64,000 nt of DNA from Aeromicrobium sp. Leaf350 (GTDB lineage: Bacteria; Actinomycetota; Actinomycetes; Propionibacteriales; Nocardioidaceae): NCBI RefSeq assembly GCF_916858655.1, contig NZ_CAKASL010000003.1, positions 186,001-250,000 of the forward strand, given 5' to 3'. The notes beneath the pieces were generated by a model. That model searched no databases. It had not been told where the DNA came from and saw only the letters and a program-made list of their open reading frames with translations. This document shows positions 24,840-33,257 of this stretch, piece after piece; the stretch's first letter is position 1, and each line of letters starts with the position of its first letter. The position numbers and the translations under genes were made by a program.

Positions 24840-25322
24840 ATGACGACGCACCCCGGGGGTCCTCCCGGCGCTCCCGATGCGCGACTCGAGGTCGTCCGAC
24901 GCCTTCAGTCGCTGACCACGGCCACCCTGCACTTCACTGATCGCGCTGCCGCGTCGCGCGGTCTGCATCGCTCCGACCTGCAGGCGCTGCAGGCCCTGGT
25001 CGCGGCTCGCGAGTCGGGGGCCGACGCGGTGACGCCGGGCGAGCTGTCGCAGGCCCTGACCCTGAGCCCGTCCGCGACCACGACCCTGATCGACCGGCTC
25101 GAGCGCGCGGGCCACGTGCGTCGCGACCACGACCAGCACGACCGTCGTCGCGTGGGTCTCACGATGACCAAGCACGCCGGCACCGAGGCGCGTGCCATGT
25201 TCGGCCCCATGGCCATGGCGATGGTCGAGGCCCTGTCCGACTTCGACGACGACCAGGTGGCCACGATCCTCGCGTTCCTCGAGACCGCGACCGCCGTCGT
25301 CACCGAGGCGAACCCGGGCTGA
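24840..25322 (+). CDS. MarR family regulator beside the MMPL exporter
   Basis: 160 aa with a winged helix-turn-helix (about 55-115: TPGELSQALTLSPSATTTLIDRLERAGHVRRDHDQHDRRRVGL), the standard MarR recognition helix and DxR wing. Flanking helices should form the dimer. ATG 24840 is favoured by a -10 just upstream; an in-frame ATG at 24810 would bury that promoter. Divergence from the MMPL gene and the palindrome between them suggest it represses the exporter and relieves repression on ligand binding. Confidence 0.82.
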   Translation: MTTHPGGPPGAPDARLEVVRRLQSLTTATLHFTDRAAASRGLHRSDLQALQALVAARESGADAVTPGELSQALTLSPSATTTLIDRLERAGHVRRDHDQHDRRRVGLTMTKHAGTEARAMFGPMAMAMVEALSDFDDDQVATILAFLETATAVVTEANPG

Positions 25323-25340
25323 GGAACCCCGCGTGCCGCC

Positions 25341-25458
25341 GGGCGGTGAGATAGGTACGTGTCCGCGGGGTGGGCGGTGAGTTAGGGGCGTGTCGAGGCT
25401 CGCGACACGCCCCTAACTCACCGTCCGGGCCGACGACACGCCCTTGGCTCACCGCCCG
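25341..25458. repeat. Nested inverted-repeat element, four related arms
   Basis: An exact 20-bp inverted repeat (GGTGAGTTAGGGGCGTGTCG at 25376-25395 against 25403-25422, loop AGGCTCG) sits inside a diverged outer pair. The outer arms are at about 25341-25363 (GGGCGGTGAGATAGG...) and 25434-25458 (...GGCTCACCGCCC). All four arms are versions of one 23-base module, two in each orientation. It fills the gap between the MarR and leucine dehydrogenase genes, which converge, so it may act as a bidirectional terminator. The architecture also resembles REP/BIME elements. Confidence 0.75.
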
Positions 25459-25468
25459 GGCGACGGGG

Positions 25469-26548
25469 TCAGGCGAGGTGGATGTTCTTGAGGCGGCCGA
25501 CGTCGCGCATGCGCTGCTCGGCCTGGCGATCCGCGGCCTCGGCGGAGGTGATGCCCTCACCCGCCGCGCGCTCGAGCACCGCGAGCGTCGTGTCGAAGAT
25601 GCCGGTGGCGCGCGCCTTGGCCCGGTCGAAGCTGAATCCGCTGGGGTCCAGCTCGTCGGCGACCTGGATGACGCCGCCGGAGTTCACGCAGTAGTCGGGC
25701 GCGTACGTGATGCCCTTCTCCGTGAGCAGCTTCGCCGTGCCCTCGTGGGCGAGCTGGTTGTTGGCGCCGCCGCACACGACGCGCGCCGACAGCGTGCGCA
25801 CGACGTCGTCGGTCAGAGCGCGTCCGAGCGCGCACGGTGCGTAGACGTCGAGGGGCTCGGCGACGAGCTCCTCGGTGGAGCCGACGACCTTCACGCCGGG
25901 GTGCGCGGCGGTGATGGCGTCCAGCGCGGCTCGGCTCACGTCGGTCACCACGACGTGGGCGTCCTCGTCGACGAGGTGCTGCACGAGGTGGCGTCCGACC
26001 TTGCCCACGCCCGAGATGCCGACCGTGCGACCGGCCAGCGAGGTGTCGCCCCAGACGTGCTGGGCGCTGGCCCGCATGCCCTGGTAGACGCCGAAGGCGG
26101 TGAGGACGGAGGAGTCGCCGGCGCCGCCGTGCTCGACCGTGCGGCCCGTGACGTACGAGGTCTCGCGGGCGATGACGTCCATGTCGGGGCTGAACGTGCC
26201 GACGTCGCAGGCGGTGAAGTACCGGCCGCCGAGCGTCTCGACGAAGCGGCCGTAGGCCCGCAGCAGCGCCTCGGTCTTGTCGGTCGCCGGGTCGCCGATG
26301 ATGACGGCCTTGCCGCCGCCGAGGTCGAGGCCGGCGAGCGCGTTCTTGTACGCCATGCCCTGGCTCAGGGCCAGCACGTCGGCGAGCGCGTCCGCCTCGC
26401 TCGCGTACGGGTGGAACCGGGTGCCGCCGAGGCCCGGCCCGAGGGCCGTGGAGTGCAGCCCGATGATGGCGCGGAGACCGCTGGCCGGGTCGTGGCAGAA
26501 CACGACCTGCTCGTGCGGGTGGGCGAAGACGCGGGCGTCGAAGGACAT
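25469..26548 (-). CDS. Leucine/valine dehydrogenase (Glu/Leu/Phe/Val family)
   Basis: 359 aa. It deaminates a branched-chain amino acid with NAD to its 2-oxo acid, feeding branched-chain catabolism. Active-site lysines K68 (QGMAYKNA) and K80 (DLGGGKAVI) are at the same numbers as in characterised leucine dehydrogenases. The dinucleotide fold is [12 protein letters not shown]. The C-terminal hydrophobic substrate pocket cannot be resolved by eye, so leucine versus valine is open. ATG 26548 has AGGAGAACC upstream. The 76-base leader after a minus-strand -10 TACAGT (26624-26629) contains a hairpin. Confidence 0.9.
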   Translation of the reverse strand: MSFDARVFAHPHEQVVFCHDPASGLRAIIGLHSTALGPGLGGTRFHPYASEADALADVLALSQGMAYKNALAGLDLGGGKAVIIGDPATDKTEALLRAYGRFVETLGGRYFTACDVGTFSPDMDVIARETSYVTGRTVEHGGAGDSSVLTAFGVYQGMRASAQHVWGDTSLAGRTVGISGVGKVGRHLVQHLVDEDAHVVVTDVSRAALDAITAAHPGVKVVGSTEELVAEPLDVYAPCALGRALTDDVVRTLSARVVCGGANNQLAHEGTAKLLTEKGITYAPDYCVNSGGVIQVADELDPSGFSFDRAKARATGIFDTTLAVLERAAGEGITSAEAADRQAEQRMRDVGRLKNIHLA

Positions 26549-26593
26549 GGGTTCTCCTGTCGTCACGGGCGCGGGGGTGTGCGCCTGTCGGTG

Positions 26594-26615
26594 AGAGCCG
26601 CGGGGTGGTGCGGCT
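26594..26615 (-). promoter_or_regulatory. Leader hairpin upstream of the leucine/valine dehydrogenase gene
   Basis: GAGCCGC and GCGGCTC pair over seven bases around an eight-base loop, between a minus-strand -10 TACAGT (complement of 26624-26629) and the start codon. It could influence mRNA stability or expression; no known riboswitch is recognised. Confidence 0.35.
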
Positions 26616-26656
26616 CCGACTCGACTGTACCGCCGCACCGCCCTTGCGGGAGCCGA

Positions 26657-27175
26657 TCAGTCCTCGCGGGCCTCGCGCTCGGCGGCGGTCTCGTAGTCGG
26701 GGACTCCGCGGAACCGCCGGAAGCTGTAGACCATGAATCCGAGGGCGATGAGGGCCGAGACGATGAGCGTGGCGCCCGTGCCCCAGCCGCCGATCAGCCA
26801 CCACCGGTCCGCGATCGGCCACCAGTCGGGGGCGTCAGGGCGCAGGCCCCACACCACCCCGACCGCGCCGAGCAGCAGCGCCCCGAGAACGCTGCCCAGG
26901 ATGCGGGGCCAGGTCTGCACGCCGTCCGCGGCCGCCTTGAAGGCCATGACCTTGACCGGCTCGAGTCGTCGCTCGGCCCACTCGTAGCGGTTGGCCAGCA
27001 CGGCCAGCCCGGCCACGAGCAGGAGCAGGCCGGGGCCGGGCAGGAAGATCGCAGCGACACCGGCGAGCACGAGGATCCAGCCGAGGACCGTGATCGCGAC
27101 GCCGCGAGCCAGGTGGGTGGAGCGGCGGGGTCCGTCGCTCATCGTCGTGCCGGCCGGGGTGAGGTCATGCCTCAT
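26657..27175 (-). CDS. PGPGW / TIGR02611 family membrane protein
   Basis: 172 aa from ATG 27175, which overlaps the stop of the cyclase gene (ATGA), or 161 aa from the internal ATG 27142. The FLPGPGLLLLVAGLAVLA motif is the PGPGW-family signature between two helices. A second helical pair follows (SVLGALLLGAVGVVWGL and TLIVSALIALGFMVYSF), with a charged tail. Function unknown. Translational coupling to the cyclase suggests the two act together at the membrane. Confidence 0.75.
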   Translation of the reverse strand: MRHDLTPAGTTMSDGPRRSTHLARGVAITVLGWILVLAGVAAIFLPGPGLLLLVAGLAVLANRYEWAERRLEPVKVMAFKAAADGVQTWPRILGSVLGALLLGAVGVVWGLRPDAPDWWPIADRWWLIGGWGTGATLIVSALIALGFMVYSFRRFRGVPDYETAAEREARED

Positions 27176-28536
27176 CCTCGCTGCGGCGGCTCGATCTCGC
27201 TCGCCAGCGGCCCGTCGGCCTCGGGCTGCGTCCCGGTACCCGGTGGGGTGATCGCGTACAGCGGAGTCGTGCGCCCGACGCCCTTGAGCTCGACCTCGCC
27301 GTGCTGCGTGGCCTCGAACTCGTCGCGCACGAGCAGCCAGGTCGCGCGGGTCATGAGGACGCTGCCCGGGGGGCACTCGGTCTGGATGCGCGAGGCGAGG
27401 TTCACGGCGCGACCGATGGCGGCGTACTTCTGGCGGGCCCCTGAGCCGACGTTGCCGACGGCGACGACGCCGGTGTTGACCCCCATGCGGATGCGGAACA
27501 CGACGTCGAGCCCGGCCTGCTCCCAACGGGCGTTGAGGCCCTCGACCGCCGCCTGCATCTCGATGGCCATCCGCATCGCCCGCAGGGCGTGGTCGCGGTC
27601 GTTCGTGGCGGTCGGGGCGCCGAAGAAGATCAGCACGGCGTCGCCGACGAGCTCGTCGATCGTGCCGTCGTGGAGCGCGGCGATCCGCGCCATCTCGGAG
27701 AAGTACTCGCCGAGCACGAGCGCCAGGTCCTCCGGCTCCATCCGCTCGGTCGTCTCGGTGAAGCCGACGATGTCGGAGAAGAACACCGTGATCTTGCGCC
27801 GCTCGAGCCGGGTCGACGTCTCGCCGTGCTCGAGCACCGCGTCGGCGACCTGCGCCGGCACGTAGGTGCGGATGAGCTGGTGGCTGCGAGCGAGGTCCTC
27901 GCGCTGGTGGTCGACGACGGCCAGCATGCCGAAGGCCAGCACCATCGCGGCGACGACGAACACCAGCAGCGGCCCGCCCGTGCCGAGGAGGCGCTCGACG
28001 GAGCCGGAGCCCTGCACGGAGTCGTCGACCAGGGCCGGCGCGTAGTCGATGGCCCCGCCGAACCGGAGGGCCTCGAGCACGGCGGTGACGACGACGGCCC
28101 CGACGATCGAGATGATGCCGAACGTGCGCCCGAAGAGGATGCCGATCAACAGCCCGGTGACGGCGGGGAACAGCAGGAACGGCGAGGCCCAGAAGCCGAA
28201 GATGTAGGCGATGGCGACGCCGAAGAGGCTGTACCCGAGCGCGGGCACGGCGAGCGCCAGTCGCGCCACGAGGGTCCGGCCCTCGGGGTCGCGCGGTGCG
28301 AGGAGCGCCAGCACGACCGCGCTCACGATCACGCCGATCACCCCGGCGAGGACGACCGGTGCGAAGTAGCTCATGCGGACCTGGTCGGAGCGGTCGACGA
28401 GCCAGAGGCACAGGACGGAGGCGCCGACCTGCGCGACGCTGAACAGCGTCATGACGAGCACGGCGCGCTCCATGCGCGGGCGGGTCAGCACGTCCTCCAA
28501 GGTGAGGATCCAGCGAGGGTGCTGCACCGTGCTCAT
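27172..28536 (-). CDS. Membrane-bound class III nucleotide cyclase with atypical substrate residues
   Basis: 454 aa: six hydrophobic segments (about 25-47, 57-80, 92-113, 118-155 and 188-207), a coiled linker, then a class III cyclase homology domain (about 245-430). Metal-binding D255 (FFSDIVGFT) and D299 (ELVGD) and the transition-state pair N379/R383 (AVNLASR) are present. The two residues that select ATP (Lys and Asp in adenylyl cyclases) are E295 and R376 here, so the product, cAMP or otherwise, is uncertain. It is transcribed with the PGPGW gene. Confidence 0.85.
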   Translation of the reverse strand: MSTVQHPRWILTLEDVLTRPRMERAVLVMTLFSVAQVGASVLCLWLVDRSDQVRMSYFAPVVLAGVIGVIVSAVVLALLAPRDPEGRTLVARLALAVPALGYSLFGVAIAYIFGFWASPFLLFPAVTGLLIGILFGRTFGIISIVGAVVVTAVLEALRFGGAIDYAPALVDDSVQGSGSVERLLGTGGPLLVFVVAAMVLAFGMLAVVDHQREDLARSHQLIRTYVPAQVADAVLEHGETSTRLERRKITVFFSDIVGFTETTERMEPEDLALVLGEYFSEMARIAALHDGTIDELVGDAVLIFFGAPTATNDRDHALRAMRMAIEMQAAVEGLNARWEQAGLDVVFRIRMGVNTGVVAVGNVGSGARQKYAAIGRAVNLASRIQTECPPGSVLMTRATWLLVRDEFEATQHGEVELKGVGRTTPLYAITPPGTGTQPEADGPLASEIEPPQRG

Positions 28537-28562
28537 GGCCGAAGACTAGCGGCGCGCCGTCG

Positions 28563-29363
28563 TCAGCGGTCGCGTGTCCGGCGAGCCAGGCGCTTGTCCA
28601 TGCGGCGGATCTGCGGGGTGACGACCTTGGTCAGCACGCCCGGCAGCACCGACATGCCGGCCTGGCTGATCGCCCCGCCGAGGCTCGTGACGCGTGACGG
28701 CTGGTCGACGACGCCCCTGACCAGCCAGGCCCCGGCCTTGGCCGGGGTCATCATCGGCATCGCGGCGTAGATCGAGGTGGCGCCGGACATCTCGGTGCGC
28801 ACCATCGGGAAGTAGACGATCGTCGTGGTGATGCCGCGGTGTCCCTCCTCGGCCAGGAGCGAGCGGGCGTAGGACTCCAACGCGCTCTTGCTCGCGAGGT
28901 AGGCCGAGAAGAGCGGGACCGGGACCTGGGTCGACAGCGTCGAGCTGAAGACGACGTGACCGTGTCCGCGGTCGATCATCGACGGCAGCAGGGCCTGGGT
29001 CAGGCGGATCGCGCCGAAGTAGTTGACCGCCATGACGCGCTCGTGGTCGTGCAGCCGCTCCAACGAGTCGCGGATCGAGCGGCGGATGGATCGTCCGGCG
29101 TTGTTGACCAGCACGTCGACGTGACCGTGGTCGGTCAGGACGGACTGGACCGCCGCAGTGGTCGAGGCGTCGTCGGTCAGGTCGACCGGGTAGGTGCTCG
29201 CCTCGCCGCCGGCCTCGCGCACGCGCTCGGCCACCTCCTCGAGCTCGCCGGCCCGACGCGCCAGCAGGCAGACCGTCCAGCCCTTCGCTCCGAGCTGCAC
29301 CGCCGCCTCGGCGCCGATGCCGCTGGACGAGCCCGTGATGACGACGACCTTGCGCTCGCTCAT
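28563..29363 (-). CDS. SDR family oxidoreductase
   Basis: 266 aa classical short-chain dehydrogenase. It has the cofactor loop TGSSSGIG near residue 10, NNAG at about 90 and catalytic Ser plus YLASK (S at about 140, Y at about 155, K at about 159). The basic residues after the first loop (LARRAGEL) favour NADP(H). The C-terminal third (VLTKVVTPQIRRMDKRLARR) is typical of membrane-lipid-acting SDRs. Its ATG overlaps the stop of the TetR gene upstream by four bases (ATGA). With the divergent sterol desaturase it may serve lipid or sterol-like chemistry; that is inference. Confidence 0.82.
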   Translation of the reverse strand: MSERKVVVITGSSSGIGAEAAVQLGAKGWTVCLLARRAGELEEVAERVREAGGEASTYPVDLTDDASTTAAVQSVLTDHGHVDVLVNNAGRSIRRSIRDSLERLHDHERVMAVNYFGAIRLTQALLPSMIDRGHGHVVFSSTLSTQVPVPLFSAYLASKSALESYARSLLAEEGHRGITTTIVYFPMVRTEMSGATSIYAAMPMMTPAKAGAWLVRGVVDQPSRVTSLGGAISQAGMSVLPGVLTKVVTPQIRRMDKRLARRTRDR

Positions 29364-29983
29364 GCGTCGCCCCGCACGATGTCGACGAGCAGGGCGGTGA
29401 ACAGCCGGGTGACGCGCTCGTTCATCTGGGTCGCGGTCTCGTCGGGATGCGCGACCCACCAGTCCATCAGCGAGTCGACGATGCCGAGCCAGGCCGCAGT
29501 CATGACCGAGATGTCGCGCTCGTCGGTGTCGCCGGCCAGCGCCAGCAGCTCGGTGACGCCCTCGTGCGCGAGCTTGTCGATGCGCTCGGTGTGGTGGCTC
29601 ACGACGTCGGCGATGGCCCCGGTCGAGGGCGCCGTGCGGTCGTGGAGGAGCCGCCACAGGTGCCGCTGCTCGTCGAGCACGGCGAACATGCCGTCGAGGG
29701 TGCGGATGCCGCGCTCGATGCCGACCGCGTCGCCGCGGGCGATGCGCTCGATCTCGCCGGCCATGAGGTCGCCGGCCTCGTCCAGGCAGGCCGCGAACAG
29801 GCCTTCCTTCGACCCGAAGTAGTTGTAGATCAGCGGCTTGGAGATGCCGGCCTCGGCGGCGACGTCGGCGAGGTTCGTGGCGGCGAAGCCGTCGGTGCCA
29901 AAGGCCAGGGACGCGACGGCCAGGATCTGCTGCTCGCGCTCGGCGCGCGGGACGCCCTTGGTGCCGGCGTTGGTTCGGGCCAT
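29360..29983 (-). CDS. TetR family regulator
   Basis: 207 aa. It has a basic N-terminus and a TetR helix-turn-helix (about 17-62) including NLADVAAEAGISKPLIYNYFGSKEGLF. The C-terminal domain resembles TetR_C for lipid-type ligands, but ligand identity is unknown. It is the first gene of a two-gene unit with the SDR and diverges from the sterol desaturase gene. A short palindrome in the shared promoter region is a candidate operator. Confidence 0.82.
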   Translation of the reverse strand: MARTNAGTKGVPRAEREQQILAVASLAFGTDGFAATNLADVAAEAGISKPLIYNYFGSKEGLFAACLDEAGDLMAGEIERIARGDAVGIERGIRTLDGMFAVLDEQRHLWRLLHDRTAPSTGAIADVVSHHTERIDKLAHEGVTELLALAGDTDERDISVMTAAWLGIVDSLMDWWVAHPDETATQMNERVTRLFTALLVDIVRGDA

Positions 29984-30014
29984 GGGAAGACTCTAGTCGA
30001 GGCCCTGACCCTGT

Positions 30015-30025
30015 GGTAACTTACC
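30015..30025. promoter_or_regulatory. Candidate TetR operator GGTAA-C-TTACC
   Basis: An 11-bp perfect palindrome lies between the divergent TetR and sterol desaturase genes, 33-43 bases upstream of ATG 30059. It is the only clear symmetrical site in the 75-base gap. Confidence 0.45.
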
Positions 30026-30058
30026 CGAGAGTCATATAGGCCGCGTGGAGGAGATCCG

Positions 30059-30952
30059 ATGAACGACGTGCTCGATCCGCTGAAGAACCCCGTCACCTAC
30101 GCGGCCCCGTTCTTCCTGCTGACGATCGTCATCGAGCTCGCCGCGCTCAAGTGGCTCGACCACGACGACAACACCACGGGCTACGCCATGAAGGACGCGC
30201 AGGCGTCGATCTCGATGGGCGTGCTCTCGCTGGTGTTCCTGACGCTGTTCAAGGTCGTCACGTTCTTCGGCTTCACGGCGGTCTTCGCCTACCTCGCGCT
30301 GTGGGAGCTGCCGACCGACACGTGGTGGTACTGGGTCCTCGTGATCCTGGGCGTCGACCTGGGCTACTACTTCCACCACCGCTTCAGCCACCGCGTGCGC
30401 ATCGCCTGGGCCGGCCACCAGGCCCACCACTCCAGCGAGTTCATGAACTTCGGCACCGCGCTGCGGCAGAAGTGGAACCCCTGGTTCGAGTTCTTCTTCT
30501 GGCTCCCGCTCCCGCTGCTGGGCTTCGCGCCGTGGACCCTCTACGTGGCCTTCGGCTTCAACCTGATCTTCCAGTTCTACGTGCACACCGAGATGGTCGA
30601 CCGCCTGCCGCGACCCGTCGAGTACGTGTTCAACACCCCGTCGCACCACCGCGTGCACCACGGCTCCGACCCGGAGTACCTCGACAAGAACTACGGCGGC
30701 ATCCTCATCATCTGGGACCGGATGTTCGGCACCTTCACGAAGGAGGTCCAGCGTCCGACGTACGGGCTGACCAAGAAGGTCGAGACCTACAACATCCTCA
30801 AGCTCCAGTACGGCGACTACGTCGACATCGCCCGCGACGTGCGTGGCGCACGGCGCTGGCGCGACAAGATGGGCTACCTCTTCGGCCCGCCCGGGTGGAC
30901 GCCGAAGGGCGAGGTCACCGACGCCGACGACCTGGTCCTCCCGCGCCGCTGA
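30059..30952 (+). CDS. Sterol desaturase / fatty acid hydroxylase family protein
   Basis: 297 aa membrane enzyme with about four helices. The eight-His di-iron motif set is present as HHRFSHRVR (about 103-111), HQAHHSSE (about 120-127) and HRVHHGSDP (about 198-206), the HXXXH/HXXHH patterns of the superfamily. It uses O2 and reductant to hydroxylate or desaturate a lipid. The start has GGAGGAG at ideal spacing. Probably under the divergent TetR regulator. The substrate is unknown; bacterial members act on fatty acids, carotenoids or sterols. Confidence 0.87.
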   Translation: MNDVLDPLKNPVTYAAPFFLLTIVIELAALKWLDHDDNTTGYAMKDAQASISMGVLSLVFLTLFKVVTFFGFTAVFAYLALWELPTDTWWYWVLVILGVDLGYYFHHRFSHRVRIAWAGHQAHHSSEFMNFGTALRQKWNPWFEFFFWLPLPLLGFAPWTLYVAFGFNLIFQFYVHTEMVDRLPRPVEYVFNTPSHHRVHHGSDPEYLDKNYGGILIIWDRMFGTFTKEVQRPTYGLTKKVETYNILKLQYGDYVDIARDVRGARRWRDKMGYLFGPPGWTPKGEVTDADDLVLPRR

Positions 30953-30971
30953 CCTCGCGCCCCGTGCCGCG

Positions 30972-33257
30972 TCAGGAGCGCACGAGGAGCGCGACCGGGT
31001 AGGTCGAGAGAAGGTCGTCGACCTCGCGTGAACCTCCGCCGTGGCTCGCGCCGGTGAGCACGTCGGTCCAGGTGCCGTCGCCGAGCTCGAGCACCGTGCC
31101 CTCCCAGCCACCCCGACGGTCGAGGCCCACGGGCAGTCGGGTCGCGAGCGCCACGAGGTCCTCGTGCCGCGCGAAGGCGACGGCGTGACCTGCGGCCGGG
31201 CCGTCCGCCGCCAGCGGACGGTAGCCCTGGAAGAGCTCGGGCCGGTCTCGCCGCAGGGTGAGGACCCGCTGCGTCAGCAGCAGCTTCGCCGCGCCCGAGG
31301 AGTCGAGCGGGGGAGTCCAGCCGTCCGCGATGCGCGCCAGCAGCTCGCGCCGCGCCGTGTACCCGACCGCGCGTCGGTTGTCGGGGTCGACGAGCGACAG
31401 GTCCCAGAGCTCCGTGCCCTGGTAGACGTCGGGCACTCCGGGGCCGGCGAGCTGCAGCAGCTTCTGGGAGAGCGCCGTGGTCCAGCCCGGTCCCTCGATC
31501 CGGTCGACCAGCGCGGCTACCTGCTGGCCGACCGCGGCGCGCGCCCGGAGCGGCCACTCCCGCACCGACGCCTCGAACTCGGCGTCGGTCTCGGTCCACG
31601 TCGTGCGGATCTTCGCCTCGCGCGCGGCCTTCAGGAGGTAGTCGGCGAGGCGAGAGTCGGTGATCGGCCAGGCGGCGAGCAGCGTCTGCCACGCCAGCAG
31701 GTCGAGCGACGGCTCGTCGATGCCGCACTCGGCCGACCAGCGCTCGACGGACTCGGCGACCTCGTCGGCGACCTCGGCGAGGACCAGCGAGCGGGCCCGC
31801 GTGTCCTCGGACCGCTTGGTGTCGTGCGTCGTGAGGGCCGTCATGGTGTGCGGGTGGTCCTGGTCGCGCGCCGCGGCCAGGCGGTGGAACTCGGCGACGT
31901 CGACGCCCCACACGTCCGGGGAGCCGCCGACCTCGGTCAGCGCCGCGAACCGTGTGAACCGGTAGAACGTCGTGTCCTCGGTGCCCTTGGCCACGACCAT
32001 GCCGGAGGTCTGCTGCAGCCGGGTCGCGAGCTCGCCCCGCGGATCGGCGCGCACCTGCTCGTCGAGCGCCCGGAGCGCGTCGGCCAGGTCGGGTCGACGG
32101 GTCGCGGCGCGCTCGATCGCCCGAGCCCAGTCGGCCTCGCCCTCGGGCAGGTAGGAGCGGTACACGCCGAACGCGATCATCGTCTCGGCCACCGCGCCGC
32201 GCGCCTGGTCGGCGTCGATGCCCTTCAGCTGTGCAGCGATGCGGCGCACCTCGGCGACGAGGATGCGGTCGGTGACCATGCGTCGCGCGTCCTCCTCGAC
32301 GGCGGCGTAGTCGGTCGGTGCGCCGAGTCGCTCGGCGAGAGCGGTCAGCGGGGCCTCGCCGGCGGGGTCGAGGAGCACTCCGGCGACCTCGCGGAGGGCG
32401 TCGTATCCCGTGGTGCCCTCGACCGGCCAGCTCGCCGGCAGGTCCTCGCCCGGGTGCAGGATCTTCTCGACGACGATCCAGGCGTCGGGCGCGGCCTCGC
32501 GCAGCCGTCGCGCGTAGCCTCCCGGGTCGGCCAGCCCGTCGGGGTGGTCGACCCGGAGCCCGGTCACCTCGCCGGCCTCGACCCAGCGCAGCACCTCGCG
32601 GTGGGCGTCGTCGAACACAGCGGGGTCCTCCACGCGGATCGCGGCGAGCGAGGTGATGTCGAAGAATCGGCGATACCCCAGCTTGGCGTTGCCGCGACGC
32701 CAGCCGACCAGCTCGTAGTGCTGGCGGTCGTGCACCTCCTGCGCGGTTCCCCCTGCGGTGCCGTCCGCGATCGGGAAGCGGTGGTCGAAGTACGCCAGCT
32801 GGTCGCCGTCGATCGTCAGGGCCGCCACGTCGGCGTCGTCGCCGAGCACCGGCAGCAGCAGGCGCTCGCGCGACCAGTCGACGTCGAAGTGGTGGGCGTA
32901 GGCGGAGGCCTCGCCCTCGGCCAGGACCGACCACCACCACGGGTTCGCGCGGGGCACCTCGACCGACATGTGGTTCGGCACGATGTCGACCACGACGCCC
33001 AACCCCGCCTCGCGCGCTGCGTCCACCAGCGCTGCCCGCTCGAGCTCGCCGCCGAGCGCGGGGCGCGCCAGCGACGGATCGGTGACGTCGTAGCCGTGCG
33101 TCGAGCCGGGCGTCGCGTCGAGCACGGGGGAGAGGTACAGCGCACCCACCCCGAGGTCGCGCAGGTACGGCACGAGCGCGCGTGCCTCGGCGAAGCCGAA
33201 GTCGGGCCGCAGCTGCAGCCGGTACGTCGACGAAGGCACGCCCGCAGGAGCCGTCAC
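30972..33257 (-). CDS. treY: Maltooligosyltrehalose synthase TreY
   Basis: 761 aa GH13 enzyme that converts the reducing end of malto-oligosaccharides to a trehalosyl unit. Motifs: STYRLQLRPDFGFAEA at the N-terminus, VDIVPNHMS, LRVDHPDGLADP with the nucleophile Asp, WIVVEKIL with the acid Glu, and LTTHDTKRSED with the third Asp. The GTG at 33257 overlaps the TreX stop (GTGA), so it is translationally coupled. It is last in the malQ-treX-treY operon. Its usual partner treZ, which releases trehalose, is not in the window. Confidence 0.93.
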   Translation of the reverse strand: MTAPAGVPSSTYRLQLRPDFGFAEARALVPYLRDLGVGALYLSPVLDATPGSTHGYDVTDPSLARPALGGELERAALVDAAREAGLGVVVDIVPNHMSVEVPRANPWWWSVLAEGEASAYAHHFDVDWSRERLLLPVLGDDADVAALTIDGDQLAYFDHRFPIADGTAGGTAQEVHDRQHYELVGWRRGNAKLGYRRFFDITSLAAIRVEDPAVFDDAHREVLRWVEAGEVTGLRVDHPDGLADPGGYARRLREAAPDAWIVVEKILHPGEDLPASWPVEGTTGYDALREVAGVLLDPAGEAPLTALAERLGAPTDYAAVEEDARRMVTDRILVAEVRRIAAQLKGIDADQARGAVAETMIAFGVYRSYLPEGEADWARAIERAATRRPDLADALRALDEQVRADPRGELATRLQQTSGMVVAKGTEDTTFYRFTRFAALTEVGGSPDVWGVDVAEFHRLAAARDQDHPHTMTALTTHDTKRSEDTRARSLVLAEVADEVAESVERWSAECGIDEPSLDLLAWQTLLAAWPITDSRLADYLLKAAREAKIRTTWTETDAEFEASVREWPLRARAAVGQQVAALVDRIEGPGWTTALSQKLLQLAGPGVPDVYQGTELWDLSLVDPDNRRAVGYTARRELLARIADGWTPPLDSSGAAKLLLTQRVLTLRRDRPELFQGYRPLAADGPAAGHAVAFARHEDLVALATRLPVGLDRRGGWEGTVLELGDGTWTDVLTGASHGGGSREVDDLLSTYPVALLVRS

